From assembly GCA_023055425.1 (NCBI GenBank), contig JALGPY010000004.1, positions 110,959,504-111,023,503 on the forward strand: a stretch of DNA of 64,000 bases, written 5' to 3'. Positions within the stretch are counted from its first letter, which is position 1. Every line of letters begins with the position of its first letter. Below the pieces are notes generated by a model. It made no database searches. It had not been told where the DNA came from and saw only the letters and a list, made by a program, of their open reading frames with translations. Below are positions 34,293-45,600 of this stretch, piece after piece. The position numbers were made by a program, and so were the translations under genes. Origin of the DNA: Linanthus parryae. Lineage: Eukaryota; Streptophyta; Magnoliopsida; Ericales; Polemoniaceae.

Positions 34293-34890
34293 CCGATTGT
34301 GTTATATGGGGGGCACACGTATATATTTTATACTGGCCCAACAAAAAAAATTAAAAATATAGGGATATCCTAGTCTTTCGGGGGAAGTTAGGGGGGGCAC
34401 GTGCCCCCCGTGCCCCTACATGGCTCCGCCCCTGGAAATAGGTATCAATTTTGGGAATTGATGAAAACATATGATCAGGAACATACGAAAATACAAAGCA
34501 AAGGCATAAGAGAAAAAAAATCAGTATTGAAACTGGGTTTAATACGAAGAGGATATGTCTTTCCCATTGCGGATTTGATTTGAGTTTATATTGTTGGTCT
34601 AATGGTAGCTGGTGTTTTAGGGTTGATAATTTGTGCTGATGATGCTGATGGTGGTGATAATCTTCATCATCATCTATAACAAAGGGCTCATTTTGTATCG
34701 TTTTGGAATTAGTTTCACGATTAAGGGTAGAATCGGCATTTTAAGTGTGAATTTTAACGGATTCCGTTAAAACTAACGGAACTGCACATAAACCAAACTA
34801 CGAGGAGGTCTTTTGCATAATTTGAGACCTCAGGGGGGGTTTTCGCACAAACCCCTAACCACAGGGGGGTAAAGTGAAATTATTTCAAAC

Positions 34891-35344
34891 TTTTAAGGTC
34901 TTCCAAACGGTGTACTCACTTAAATGTGCTCATTTCTTATATATAATTAGGTAGAAGACGAGATAAATGAATATTTGGATGGAAAAGAATGGATCAAACA
35001 CAATAACATTTTCCCAGCTCTTATAAACAATTATGTAGAACACGGGAAATTGTGATTTGGATGAAAATAATAAATAGATCAAGCACAATGACTTACAAGA
35101 GGTCCCTTTAAAACATATAGACGGAATCAGTGTCTCGTGCCGTCATTTATTTATTCAGGCTTGTTAACGTTTTTTCAAACTAGATTTTCATTATTCCTTT
35201 ATCTACGGGGCATAGTCGTAAGCCTGGGCTTACCAATCCATAGTCCATTTTCTGCACCAAACACCAGACCAGACTACGCTATGCATTATATTTGCTATTG
35301 CCAACTGAAACCATTGCATTAGGACACTAAATATCATTTTCTAA
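34891..35344. other. Intergenic DNA up to the LINE insertion site, no gene seen
   Basis: No supported gene or repeat; this is the left flank of the LINE. Confidence 0.5.
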
Positions 35345-35473
35345 GTATGATCGAAGGCAAAAACAATCTAAAAGTTTCACGTGGCTATCTTTTGCTCCGA
35401 AAAGTTCGGGGCGCAACAGGAGGCGATCTAGGGTTCCGGTGTGATAACTCTCGGTAGAAGGTCTCACGTTGAT

Positions 35474-37604
35474 TGTTCGACAAAAATCCCAAGTATAGGA
35501 TATCGTCTCAAGTAATAAAATCCGGTAAGTCCGGAGTCGAATCCACAAGGAGAGGAGGATTAGAGAATAACTTGCTAAACTAGGAAAGAGATTAGAAAAC
35601 AACTAGCTAAGCGATAAAATAAATCTCTCGATGGCTTTAGAGCTTGCCAAGCTATCAAATCCACCAAAACTAATTGATGGAGCGAGTTGAGATTTGAGAA
35701 TTTAAAGAACAAAGTAAACAACTACTAAAACTACGATTCAAGAAAGTAGTGAAATAACAAGTAATGAGGGGCTAGGGATCATCGGCTTCTCTAGTGACCA
35801 ATCCCCCTATTATATTCAAGCCCGTTTCTCATATCACATGTAGAATTCCACAAGACAAGTGCCTCAAGAATCGATTGCTCATTGCAATCCAACTTGCCAC
35901 AAATGAAGTGCCTAACTCTAACACATGATAATTAAGCACTAAAGAAGCGATTCAAATGAGATTTTCCAAATATCAAGTGCCTCAAGCATCAAACATATGT
36001 AAACACACATAGATGTTTCCACATGAAAGATCAAGCCACAAATGAGATTCCTAAATTCTCACTCGAATCACCTAAATAGCACTCAACTTCTCAAAGTTAT
36101 GATTGACGAGTCACTTCAACGCAAGAGAAATTCCGAATCAAACATGTCAAGAACATTCGCACATCTACCTTTTCAATGCATCAAATACTCCAACATGAGA
36201 AATTCAAGTATTAAACTACGTATTGAAGCTACTCAATTCAACACATTCATCCTTGAAGTCCAACTTGAATCAATAAGAGGATTAGGGCACTAGATAGTCC
36301 CAAATCACCCAAGCAAGTTAACTAGCTAGACATGATAGATTCAAGAGTAATAAAGAGAAATGATATTTTCATAGCCAACACTTGAATCAACCAAATGTCT
36401 TCACCAATTCAACCCCAATACTTGATTCAAACTACAAAACTTGACAAAAATAATTCACTACAAAGACTAAATGATGCTGCTGCTGCTGAAACAGAGCATG
36501 AACAGATAAGAGACAGCAGCAGCAATCACTTAACAAACCCAAACTCGCTCAAGAACAGAGCACTGCAACCTCAACAAAAACAGCCCAGAAATCGGACTGA
36601 GAATGACGCTCCTCTCTCCCTCTCTTCCTCTTTCTACGTTCTAGATCAATAACAACCCAAATCTGGGCGAAATCGGAGAGAGAGAGAGGAGAAACAGAGA
36701 CCCAAGAACAGAGTAGTGTAGTAGAGCCGACGGGTCTGGACCAGAGAGCTGCTTCAATTCTTCAAACCAGCTTTTATAGACTTGTCTTGGAGCTTCCTTG
36801 GCCTCCAAGAATGTATCCCCACCCTCCAATTCATCTAAGAGCTTCTCCTTTGTCGATTTGTAGCCGCATCTGGAACCCTAGGTGAATTAGGGCTTTTTGT
36901 TTGGATTGTTCTTGGGCCGAATTGATGGGTTTAGGAGAGAGCTCTTGGGCTGGGGAGCAGTTTGAGACCGGTCTTGCGCGATTTGGTGAAGAGATGAGGT
37001 CGGGGTGGAGCTAGGAGGAAGCTTCGACGGACGTCCATGGCTGCTGCGTGGGTTTCTTCTGTTGCGTCGTTCTAACGCGGGGAGAGAGAGAGAGAGAGAC
37101 GCTGGTCTTGATTATAACTTTTGCTGAAACTACAATTGGCTCCCCCCCTGAGTTTGCCTGTGATTAAAAAGACCCCCTTCTCTTCTTAAAACTTTTTAGA
37201 ATAATACAAATAGACCCCAGATCCGTTAGAAATGTTTCAAGGCAGCCATTGGGAGGTTCCAAAAACTCCATTTAGGTCCCCAATTCCGTTAAAATGACTT
37301 CAATCAAGCCCCTTTTATGTAACTTTGGCCTTCTAACTTGGTTTGTCTTCAATCTAGGCCTCTCAAATCTTCAAATCCCTTCAAATTAAGTCCTCCAAGC
37401 TTCTTTAATTCATCGTTTGGCCCTCCTATGCTAGTCTCTTGCGTTTTAAAGCACGTCTTCACCTACAAAATAAGATAAAAACAACCAAAACTACGAAAAC
37501 AAGCATAAGTCTAGAAAGAGAGATAAAATAGATAAATTACACATATTAGCAAGTTATGAAAAGTTCATTAACGTACTAAAACATGCAATTTTATGTCGTT
37601 AACA
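35474..37604. mobile_element. Solo LTR (2131 bp) with TTGAT target duplication
   Basis: Begins TGTTCGACAAAAATCCC and ends GTCGTTAACA, flanked by TTGAT at 35469-35473 and 37605-37609. No internal coding sequence. The left end (GGATTCGACTCCGG on the minus strand, near 35540) resembles the right end of gypsy LTRs, suggesting minus orientation. It sits in the 5' UTR of the LINE and includes GA microsatellites (near 37083). Open frames inside are not supported. Confidence 0.88.
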
Positions 37605-37688
37605 TTGATTCTCGCTGGTATCCTCTCTGCTTTAAGTCTCGATCCTTGCTGAGTAAGATTAACGGGGAATCCACTGCTGGTTTTCTCA

Positions 37689-38776
37689 ATGGAGGACTAC
37701 GAGAGGATCATGAGAAGGATGGGTAAGCTATCGGTGGAGGAGGAACAAGTTGAGGAATACGACGACGACTACTGCATGAAGGCTATTCAGAGTTGTGGAC
37801 CATGTTTACTAGGTACTTTTCTTCACCCGGTCACTTTCAATACGTGGGCTATGAAGATTCTGTTTAAGAATATTTGGCCAGAGGGGGAGGAGATCAAGAT
37901 ACACGAACCTTCACCAAACAAATTAATCTTTGAGTTCCCATCTGAAGAGACAATGAAAAAAATCCTCCACAGCGGACCTTGGATGTTCGATGAGAATCTG
38001 TTACTCATTCAACCATGAACGGTAAACGGAGTGGTTGATTTTGCACGGCTTGGCATATTAACGTTTGGGTTCAAGTAACAAATCTGCCTTTCTACCTACA
38101 AACAGATGAAGAGCTCCGTAAGGCGGTAAAACTCATTGGCCCAGTGATAAAAACCGATGCTAGGGTTTTGTCTGGTGTAGATGGTGACTATATGAGGGCA
38201 AGGGTGACAGTAGATATCAATGTTCCTCTTGTGAGGGGAAAACTCATTAAACTTTTTGGCAAGACGAGATGGTTGAACTTTAAGTACGAACGATTGCCAG
38301 GAGCTTGCGAATGGTGTGGGAAGGTATGTCATTATAGCAGTGATTGTCGTATGATTGATGAACAAGTGAAAGCTAAAGACTCTCCGGGGTTCGGTGACTG
38401 GTTATTCTTCAAACCAAACGCGAGAAGGAATCTGTTTAACGAGGGGAGATTGGGAGGCCTAGGTGATAAGGAGGGCTCTCTACCAGATGACAAAATGACA
38501 GATAAACCCAAGGAGGTGAACTCTGTTATCGAAGACAAATCGGATCATGACACTGATTGGGGTTTTGAAGGTGAGGATGTCTTGACAGGTACTGATATGG
38601 AGGTTGAAGTCAATACTTCCAAAGAAACCCCAAGGGGCATGTCCTCCTTTGTTAATCCAATGGAAAACCCTTTACCAGAGGATAATCCACCAATAGTGAA
38701 GCCAACTGCTGCTCAGAAAGGAAAAGATATCGTCACAGAGCCGGAAATCATGGCCTCGGGAGCAAAGAGAAAGTAA
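37689..38776 (+). pseudogene. LINE ORF1 (DUF4283 and zinc knuckle), broken
   Basis: Starts MEDYERIMRRMGKLS. The first ~110 codons match the DUF4283-type domain of plant LINE ORF1 proteins (GTFLHPVTFNTWAMK, IFEFPSEETMKKILHSGPW). After a stop at 38018 and a shift, the second part carries a CCHC knuckle CEWCGKVCHYSSDC (C-x2-C-x4-H-x4-C), then an acidic tail. ORF1 proteins bind the element RNA and help form the RNP. The region 38777-39269 is ORF1-like tail and spacer with stops. Confidence 0.85.
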
Positions 38777-39269
38777 GCCAGGCTAACCTAACCCCGAACC
38801 CTACTGCTAAGATCAGGGACGTGGACACTGCTCGGTCTTTGAATGCGGCGAGATGTGGGGATGGAAGACGTGGCAGAGGAAGGGGAAGAGGCCGTCATGC
38901 AGGTGGTAACGGCATCAACCCAGGCAGGGGGTCTGACACTTCTGAGCAGCAAGTAAAACCTCGAGTTCAAGAAGGGCACAATGCACGAAGAGCAATTACG
39001 AGTAGTGAGTAGAAAGAGGGGAATGATCCTTCGGCCAGAAAGACGAAAGAAACAGGTTGTCCAATAACCACTTCTCCCCAAAACCAAGGTCATGTCTCGA
39101 TTACAACTTCCTTGAAATTGGACAGTAACTCGTCTATTGCGAAAGAGGTGAACAGTTCTACATTGGTAACAACACAGGTTTCAAATCAGATTCCGACAGA
39201 GCAAGGGGGCACCTTAAATAACCCACAATCCGTATTGGCTGAGGCTGCGCTGCAGTCCAGCCAAGGACA

Positions 39270-42200
39270 ATGAATCTCCTAAGCTGGAACGTACGGGGGC
39301 TTGGCAACCCCCGTAGCGTAGCTTCTCTTCGCGATCTTGTGGGGAGAAGTAAGCCAAACGTTGTCTTCTTGATGGAGACAAAATTGTATGCAAAGCAGAT
39401 GGAATGGATTAAAAGAAGATTGAACTTTCATAACGGGATCTACCGAGACTATGACGGCAGTGGTGGGGGTAGAAGAGGCAGCCTCGCTCTATTGTGGGAC
39501 GACTCGATCAGCTTCAGCCTTGTTAAATGGTCGATCCATCAGATTCATGGTAAAATCTCTTTTGATAACGGTTCGAAGAATGGTTTTCTAACTGGTTTTT
39601 ACGGGTATCCGGACAGGAACGCGAGACACAATTCTTGGCATTTGTTAGAGTCCCTGAATCCTGGAAGTTGCCCTTGGGTTGTAGTAGGTGATTTCAATGC
39701 CTTTACGTCTATTCTGGAAAAGTAAGGAGGAAGAAATGTCTCATTTAACTAGATAGAGGATTTTTGCAGTGTTATTCACACAATTGAGGGATATGGGCTT
39801 TTCGGGATCACCTTTTACATGGAGGAAAAATCAAGGGGACGACATGGCCATCCGCGAGAGACTTGATTGTTGCCTTGTCACATATAGTTGGATAGATATG
39901 TGTGGACGGGCTCGAGTCAGCCACTTGATAGCTGAAGTTTCTGACCATGTTCCGCTTGAAGTTTACTGGAATTTAAATGCTCCAGTCAGACGAAGCAGAA
40001 GAAGAAGGTTTTTGTTTGAAGCGATGTGGTTGCAGCACGAGGGGTGTAGAGATATCATCTCAGAGAGTTGGCATAACTCTGCTAGTGGAGTGGAGGGGCG
40101 TTTGAGCTCCCTTGCTACGGCTCTTAAAAGCTGGGAAGCATCTACTTTCGGCAATGTAAAGAGGCGTTTAGCCCAGCTCAAGGGCAAGTTGCAAGTCCTT
40201 TCGGATGGACCTCAGACAACAGATGGAACCGGTTTGTTTCGTTGGAACATCGTGCACTGATGAACCAAGCCTTTACATCGGAGGAAATTCGGCAAACAGT
40301 TAAACAGTTGGCCCCATTGAAAGCGCCTGGTCCTGATGGCTTTCCGGCTCTATTTTTTCAGAAAAATTGGCAGGTAGTTGGAGCTGAAGTGGAAGCCACT
40401 TGCTTGGAGATCCTCAACGGTGGTGCTGATATCTCTAGGTTTAATCATACCCTCCTTGCTTTAATTCCTAAGGTTAAACAAGTGAGAAATCCTGCTGATC
40501 TTCATCCGATTAGTTAATGTAATACTATTTACAAAATTGTTACGAAGACTATGGCTAAACGTTTGAAGATTACTTTGAGCTCTTTGATTGCTGAAAATCA
40601 GAGTGCTTTCGTACCGGGTAGACTTATCTCGGACAACACGGTAACTGCTTTTGAACTCTTACATTCTATGAAGAACGGGAAGAAGGGTAAGGTGGGCTTT
40701 CTTGCACTGAAGGCTGATATGAGCAAAGCCTATGATAGGGTGGAATGGGATTTTCTACGTGCAGTGATGGAAAGAATGGGTTTTGGTTTGAGATGGATCG
40801 AACTTGTCATGAAATGTGTATCTTCTGTCACCTACAGTCTCATTGTCAACGGGAAGATACATGGCCATATTGTTCCTGAAAGGGGGCTTCGCCAAGGATG
40901 TCCTCTATCACCCTATCTATTTTTACTTGTTAGTGAAACTCTCTCATGCAGTTTGTCAATTGCTGTACAGGAGAACCGTATTTCGGGGTTATCAACATCT
41001 AGAGGCGGTCATACGATGTCTCATCTCTTCTTCGCAGATGACAGCTTGTTGTTCACAAAGGCTACACCAGAGGAGATTGGATCTTTACGTGCTATCCTCA
41101 GAGACTACGAGGTTGCCTCATGTCAAGTTTTTAATCTACAAAAGTCCTTTGTGGTGTTTTCAGACAACGTCATTCTAGCGGACAAACAGAATCTCAGTCA
41201 GTTGTGTGGTGTCCAACTAGTTGAAGAGCATGACAACTATTTGGGGCTGCCCACGACGGTGGGTAGGAGGAGGACATCTACTTTCTCCTATCTTTCAGAG
41301 AGGGTTCTTAAGAAGATAAAGGGTTGGAAAGGGAAAGAGCTCTCAGCGGCATGTAAAGAAGTTATGATCAAGTCTGTCATCTAGGCGGTACCAAATTATG
41401 CTATAGGCTGTTTCTTGCTGCCAAAGAAAACGTTCCAGGACTTGGAGCGGTTGGTTAGACAGTTCTGGTGGGGAGGGGATGATAACAAGAGGAAAATTCA
41501 CTGGGTGGCTTGGGAGAAAATGAAGAAGGCTAAAGAAGATGGGGGGATTGGTTTTAGGGACCTTCAAGATTTTAATATTGCCCTCCTAGCAAAACACACA
41601 TGGCGTATCCTTAGAAATCCAGACTTTTGATGGCTCGAGTGCTTAAACACAAATATTCCGCCATAGCTCAATTCTCGACGTGGTCTTTAAATCTACATCG
41701 CATGTATCTTATGGTTTTCGTAGTAACATTGCTGGCAGGGACTTGTTAAAATCCGGGCTGTTTTGGAAGATTAATGATGGAAGTAATGTTCGTGCCTTTG
41801 TTGATATGTGGATTCCGAGATTTAGCTCCTTTCGGCCTATGTCTGTTAGTCCACCGAACGCCGGAGAAATAAAGGTAGCTCACTTCATTGACAGAAACAC
41901 GAGCACTTGGAATGAAGATTTATTAAGCAACTTCTTTGTTCCAGAGGACAAAATTTTGATCATGTAAATCCCAATTCAAATTCAGGCTCCAGATGAGTAT
42001 TCATGGTTACACTCGAATGATGGTAATTATTCGGTTGCGACGGGTTATAAAGTTCAAACCATTCGCTCAAAAGGCAATCCTTCCTCCTCACAAGGTAATG
42101 TAAACAAGCGGTGGTTGCAGAAATTGTGGAGCCTTAAACTGCCCAAAAAATTCACCTTTCCGGTTTGGAGGTTGTGGCATGAGTCACTCCCGGTAGCATC

Positions 42201-42498
42201 CAAACTGCTCAACAGGGGGGTCCAGGTTCCACCGGAGTGTCGCATATGTGGAAATCAAATCGAAGACGAGGATCATTGTATGTTATTCTGCGAGTTTACC
42301 AGAAAGGTTTGGAGAGAGTCGATGGGCGAGGATTTTCGAATTCCTCTTGCTGGGAATATAAAGGATTGGGTATTCGATACCTTCAACAACCACCCGGTGA
42401 ACAAATGCGAAGAGTTTACGACAACAATATGGGCAATTTGGCGTGATGGAAACGATTGTATTTTCAATTCCACCAATAGATCACCAATACAGGTTGCG
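39270..42498 (+). pseudogene. LINE ORF2: endonuclease, reverse transcriptase, zf-RVT (5' part)
   Basis: Apurinic-type endonuclease starts MNLLSWNVRGLGNPRSV (39270), with FLMETKL and VVVGDFNAF motifs; stop at 39725, continuing in another frame from 39769. Reverse transcriptase from about 40242: LKAPGPDGFPALFFQ, ALKADMSKAYDRVEWDF, GLRQGCPLSPYLFLL and the catalytic FFADDSLLF. Stops occur at 40517 and 41384 (VI*AVPNYA, where Gln is usual) and near 41630. The zf-RVT region is at 42115-42400 (CRICGNQIEDEDHCMLFC). ORF2 nicks target DNA and copies the RNA in place. Element B then interrupts it; the RNase H part resumes at 56627. Confidence 0.88.
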
Positions 42499-42644
42499 AG
42501 GGCGAATCACCTGAGATACGCGGAAGCTCTGCCCAAATTCTGTTTGCCTCACTCTCTCCCTACACAAAACTCCACTCTTCATGTGTTCTGATCCTCTGCT
42601 CTTGGTGTATATTGAATCCTCCGTAAAGGATTCTCTCGTACACA
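42499..42644 (+). mobile_element. 5' LTR remnant of element B (last ~146 bp)
   Basis: Matches 56461-56626 from GGCGAATCACCTGAGATACG to TCTCTCGTACACA, apart from one extra ~20-bp stretch in the 3' copy. It joins LINE ORF2 sequence directly (GTTGCGAGGGCG), with AGGG at the breakpoint in both partners. Confidence 0.85.
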
Positions 42645-42646
42645 TT

Positions 42647-42662
42647 TGGTGAACCGAACGTG
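42647..42662 (+). other. Primer binding site of element B
   Basis: TGGTGAACCGAACGTG two bases after the LTR end; same position and near-identical sequence as in element A. Confidence 0.65.
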
Positions 42663-42683
42663 AACTTACCACTGCAATCAACC

Positions 42684-45600
42684 ATGTCTCACGAAGACGG
42701 CGTTAGTAACAGATCGCCCTCCACGGAGACAACCTCAAGAGAGGAGACCTGTCACACTTCTGCGGCCGCCAGTGGGACTCCGACATTGGAGGCTCTAAAC
42801 GCCACCATCCAGAATCAGGGAAAGGCCCTTCAGGCTCAATCCGCACAGATGGAACGGATAATGGCCATCCTGGGAACCCTTGCTCCGAATCCTACATCGG
42901 GCATGCTGTCTCTCAGGGTGGGGGAACCTCTACCACCCAGGGGACTGGAGTGGTACCCACGCCACCTAACCCTACTTCGCAAACCCCACCAGCAATGGTG
43001 CAATTACCCTCTGTTTAGGGGCAAACAGCCCAAATACCGCCCCTTACCACACATATTCCTCAACCACCAACTGTGACACCCAACCTCTCTTCACAATACC
43101 CCTTGCCTCCTCCGCCGGCACTGCTAGGCAACGTGACTTACACCCCTAGTCCGACCGCAACATATGTGTCCCCGCCGGCTACAACCCTTCCTCCCGCTGC
43201 TGGGGGAAGCGCGCCGGAATGTATGACGTCACTGCAGCGGCGCATAGAGACATTCTTGGCCAATCAACCGTTTGCAGACACCAATATCCCGAAGGTTGAT
43301 AACGATCCGCCTATCCCGCGTGAGATCTATCTCATGCCTAACCCCGCAGGGTATAAGGCTCCTAAGTGGGACAAGTTTGAAGATGTCAACGGGAATGCCC
43401 AAGAGCATGTCATGCGTTTCATCGATGTAATGGGACCATATGGGGCTGATCCCAAGTTGCTGATGCGCGAGTTCCCGAAGTCTTTGGGAAATGTGGCCTA
43501 CAAGTGGTATAGAACGCTGGAGGCTGGATCTGTCAAAACTTGGGACGACATGGTTCAAAGTTCTACACGAAATTCTTCCAGGTGGAAGAGAAGGTTACCA
43601 TGATTCATCTCTCCCGTATGTATCAGAAGAGCGAGGAACATGGGGTCACATTCATCAAGAAGTTCAGGGCCAAATCATTGGAGTGCAGAGATGAAGTGCT
43701 CGAGGGCAGACTCGTGGAGATATGTCTGCAAGGCATGCGAGATGAGCACAAAGGTGTGCTGATCAACCTACAAACTCCTACCTTTTCAAAGTTGATTGAA
43801 TGCACGAAAAACATAGAGCCTATAGTGGAGAGGCAGAAGAAGAAGCACACCCCTGAACGACCCGCAGGGGGAACCACTTTCAAGATTGGAAGGTTTAGTT
43901 ACAAGAGGGGGCGCGAAGCTGAGGTTAATACAGTTTCGCCGCACAAGCAGCCCAGGGTTACAAACTCAGACGCGCCGCCTCTGCCATGTTCGATAGAGGA
44001 AGTCATCGACTTATGCAAACAGTGGCGTAAAGATGGGGCCCTGCCTCCGCTCGAAAGGATACCCTCTAAGGAGATGATGAGGGACCCGAAGTGGTGCGAG
44101 TGCCACGGAAAAATTATGCACCCCACAGTGACTGCAAGAAACTCAAGCACATGGTGAGCCGAAAAATGAAGGAGGGCGAGTTGATTGTCAGCGACCAGAG
44201 ACAGGATGTGCGAAACAATCCGCTGCCAGCTCACGCGGAGCAAGAGCCGAAAGGCAAAAAAATACCCATGATTGCGATTATGGATCTTGAAGAGATTGCG
44301 GAAGACGGCTTGCCTATCATTGCTGAAATTCACAACGATGAGGACTACAGTATAGACACGGAGGACGAGCGTGCCGATCGAATGAAGGGGTCGCACGGGT
44401 TCAGCAAGTTCTTCGACGAATTGAACTTTTCGGAGAAGTGCCGGAAAGAAATGACAAAGGCGATTCTAAGGGTAGCAGAAGACTTCGAGGAAGACATCGT
44501 GGTCTCCAATGGAAAAGTTGTTAGGGCGTCTCGCTCTATGGAAAAGGTTATGACCTTCTCCGCAAGTGACAAGAAGACGGACTCGAGCCACCAGAAGCCT
44601 TTGTACGTAACGGCGTTGATTAATGATGTCGAATTCAAGAGGGAATTTGTTGATGGAGGAGCAGCCGTCAACGTGGTCTCGCACAACACTTTAAAGTTGG
44701 CAGGAATCCCGTAGAAGAAGATTGTCAGACGTCCGTCCCCGCTGATGGGATTTGGGAGTGATTCCAGGATGACGATAGGATGGATTCGTCTGGGCGTCCA
44801 GATAGGAAAAATCAAATTTCAGCTAAATTCTACGTCATTGATGTGAATACTACGTATCACGTGATCATAGGGCGAGCTTGGATTCATCGTTTCGACGCAG
44901 TCCCCCCGACAGCTCACCAAGTGATGAAGGCCATCTGGAACGACAGAATAGTGGAGATACCGGCTTCGGTAAACCCCTTTAATCTAAATGAAGCGCACCT
45001 CACTGAAGCAGTGTGGTTTACCGAGATGGCGAACGAGCAAATGCCTGGGCCGTTTAATCCGACTCCTTTGCCTCGATGGGAAGACATCAAGGATCAATCG
45101 CCAGCAGGAGTGATGGTGACAAGGGAGGATGCTAAAGAAAAGTTGTCCGCACGCGAAGAGGTACCGCCGGTCGCCTATCAAAGAAAGAACGTGTATACTC
45201 TGAAAAGGGTGGTAAAACATGATCTCGCAGGAAAAGAGATAGAAAGCTTCTACTCCAATGGAAAGAAATGCTACCGCATATGAAGGTGCGCGGGGGTACC
45301 CCCATTCGAGCATGGGGATATCCCTGGGCAAATAAATCAGATCGAGCGTGTCACGGAGGTAGACAAACCAACATCAGAGGCTTTAGAGGATAAGCTGAAA
45401 GAAGCACCTGAATGCATGGAGGATAAGCCAAAGCCCTAGAAGCAAGAGCTGAAGGAAGTGTTCCTGAGCCCAGGCGAAGAAAAGAAGAGGCCCGTCTTTC
45501 TGAGTGCAGACCTCACAAGCGATGAAGAAGCAAGATTGCTGCAGCTGCTGACTGAATACAAAGATGTGTTTGCCTGGGAATACGATGAAATGCCTGGTTT

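Larger units (their letters stand above)
33896..34434. mobile_element. hAT MITE with perfect 8-bp target duplication
   Basis: Starts CAGTGGCGGAGCCAGG and ends ATGGCTCCGCCCCTG. Flanked by GAAATAGG at 33888-33895 and 34435-34442. The 8-bp duplication and CAG...CTG ends are typical of hAT elements. It carries GGGGGGCAC words beside both ends and two antisense tRNA-like cassettes. A sibling is at 61003-61389. Confidence 0.88.
32991..34890. mobile_element. Long-TIR DNA transposon (MULE-like), non-autonomous
   Basis: About 100-bp terminal inverted repeats: left GTTAATTGCACTTTACCCCC through TGAGGTCTCAAATTATGC, right the inverse (GCATAATTTGAGACCTCAGG ... AAAGTGAAATTAT). The core holds a CT-rich stretch, then a CGGCGGA-rich segment (33290-33380) resembling a promoter plus 5' leader of a host gene; the open frame 33080-33577 there is low complexity. 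No transposase seen. TTTAAGG lies beside each end, but a clean 8-9 bp duplication is not evident, so Mutator assignment is tentative. A hAT MITE sits inside at 33896-34434. Confidence 0.65.

Noticed and set aside
32984..34897. TTTAAGG as the target duplication of the long-TIR element
   Set aside because: Only seven AT-rich bases, not aligned equally with both TIR ends; could be chance.
38821..39012. Separate Gly/Arg-rich small protein
   Set aside because: Lies in the LINE between ORF1 and ORF2, in the expected Gly/Arg-rich tail of ORF1.
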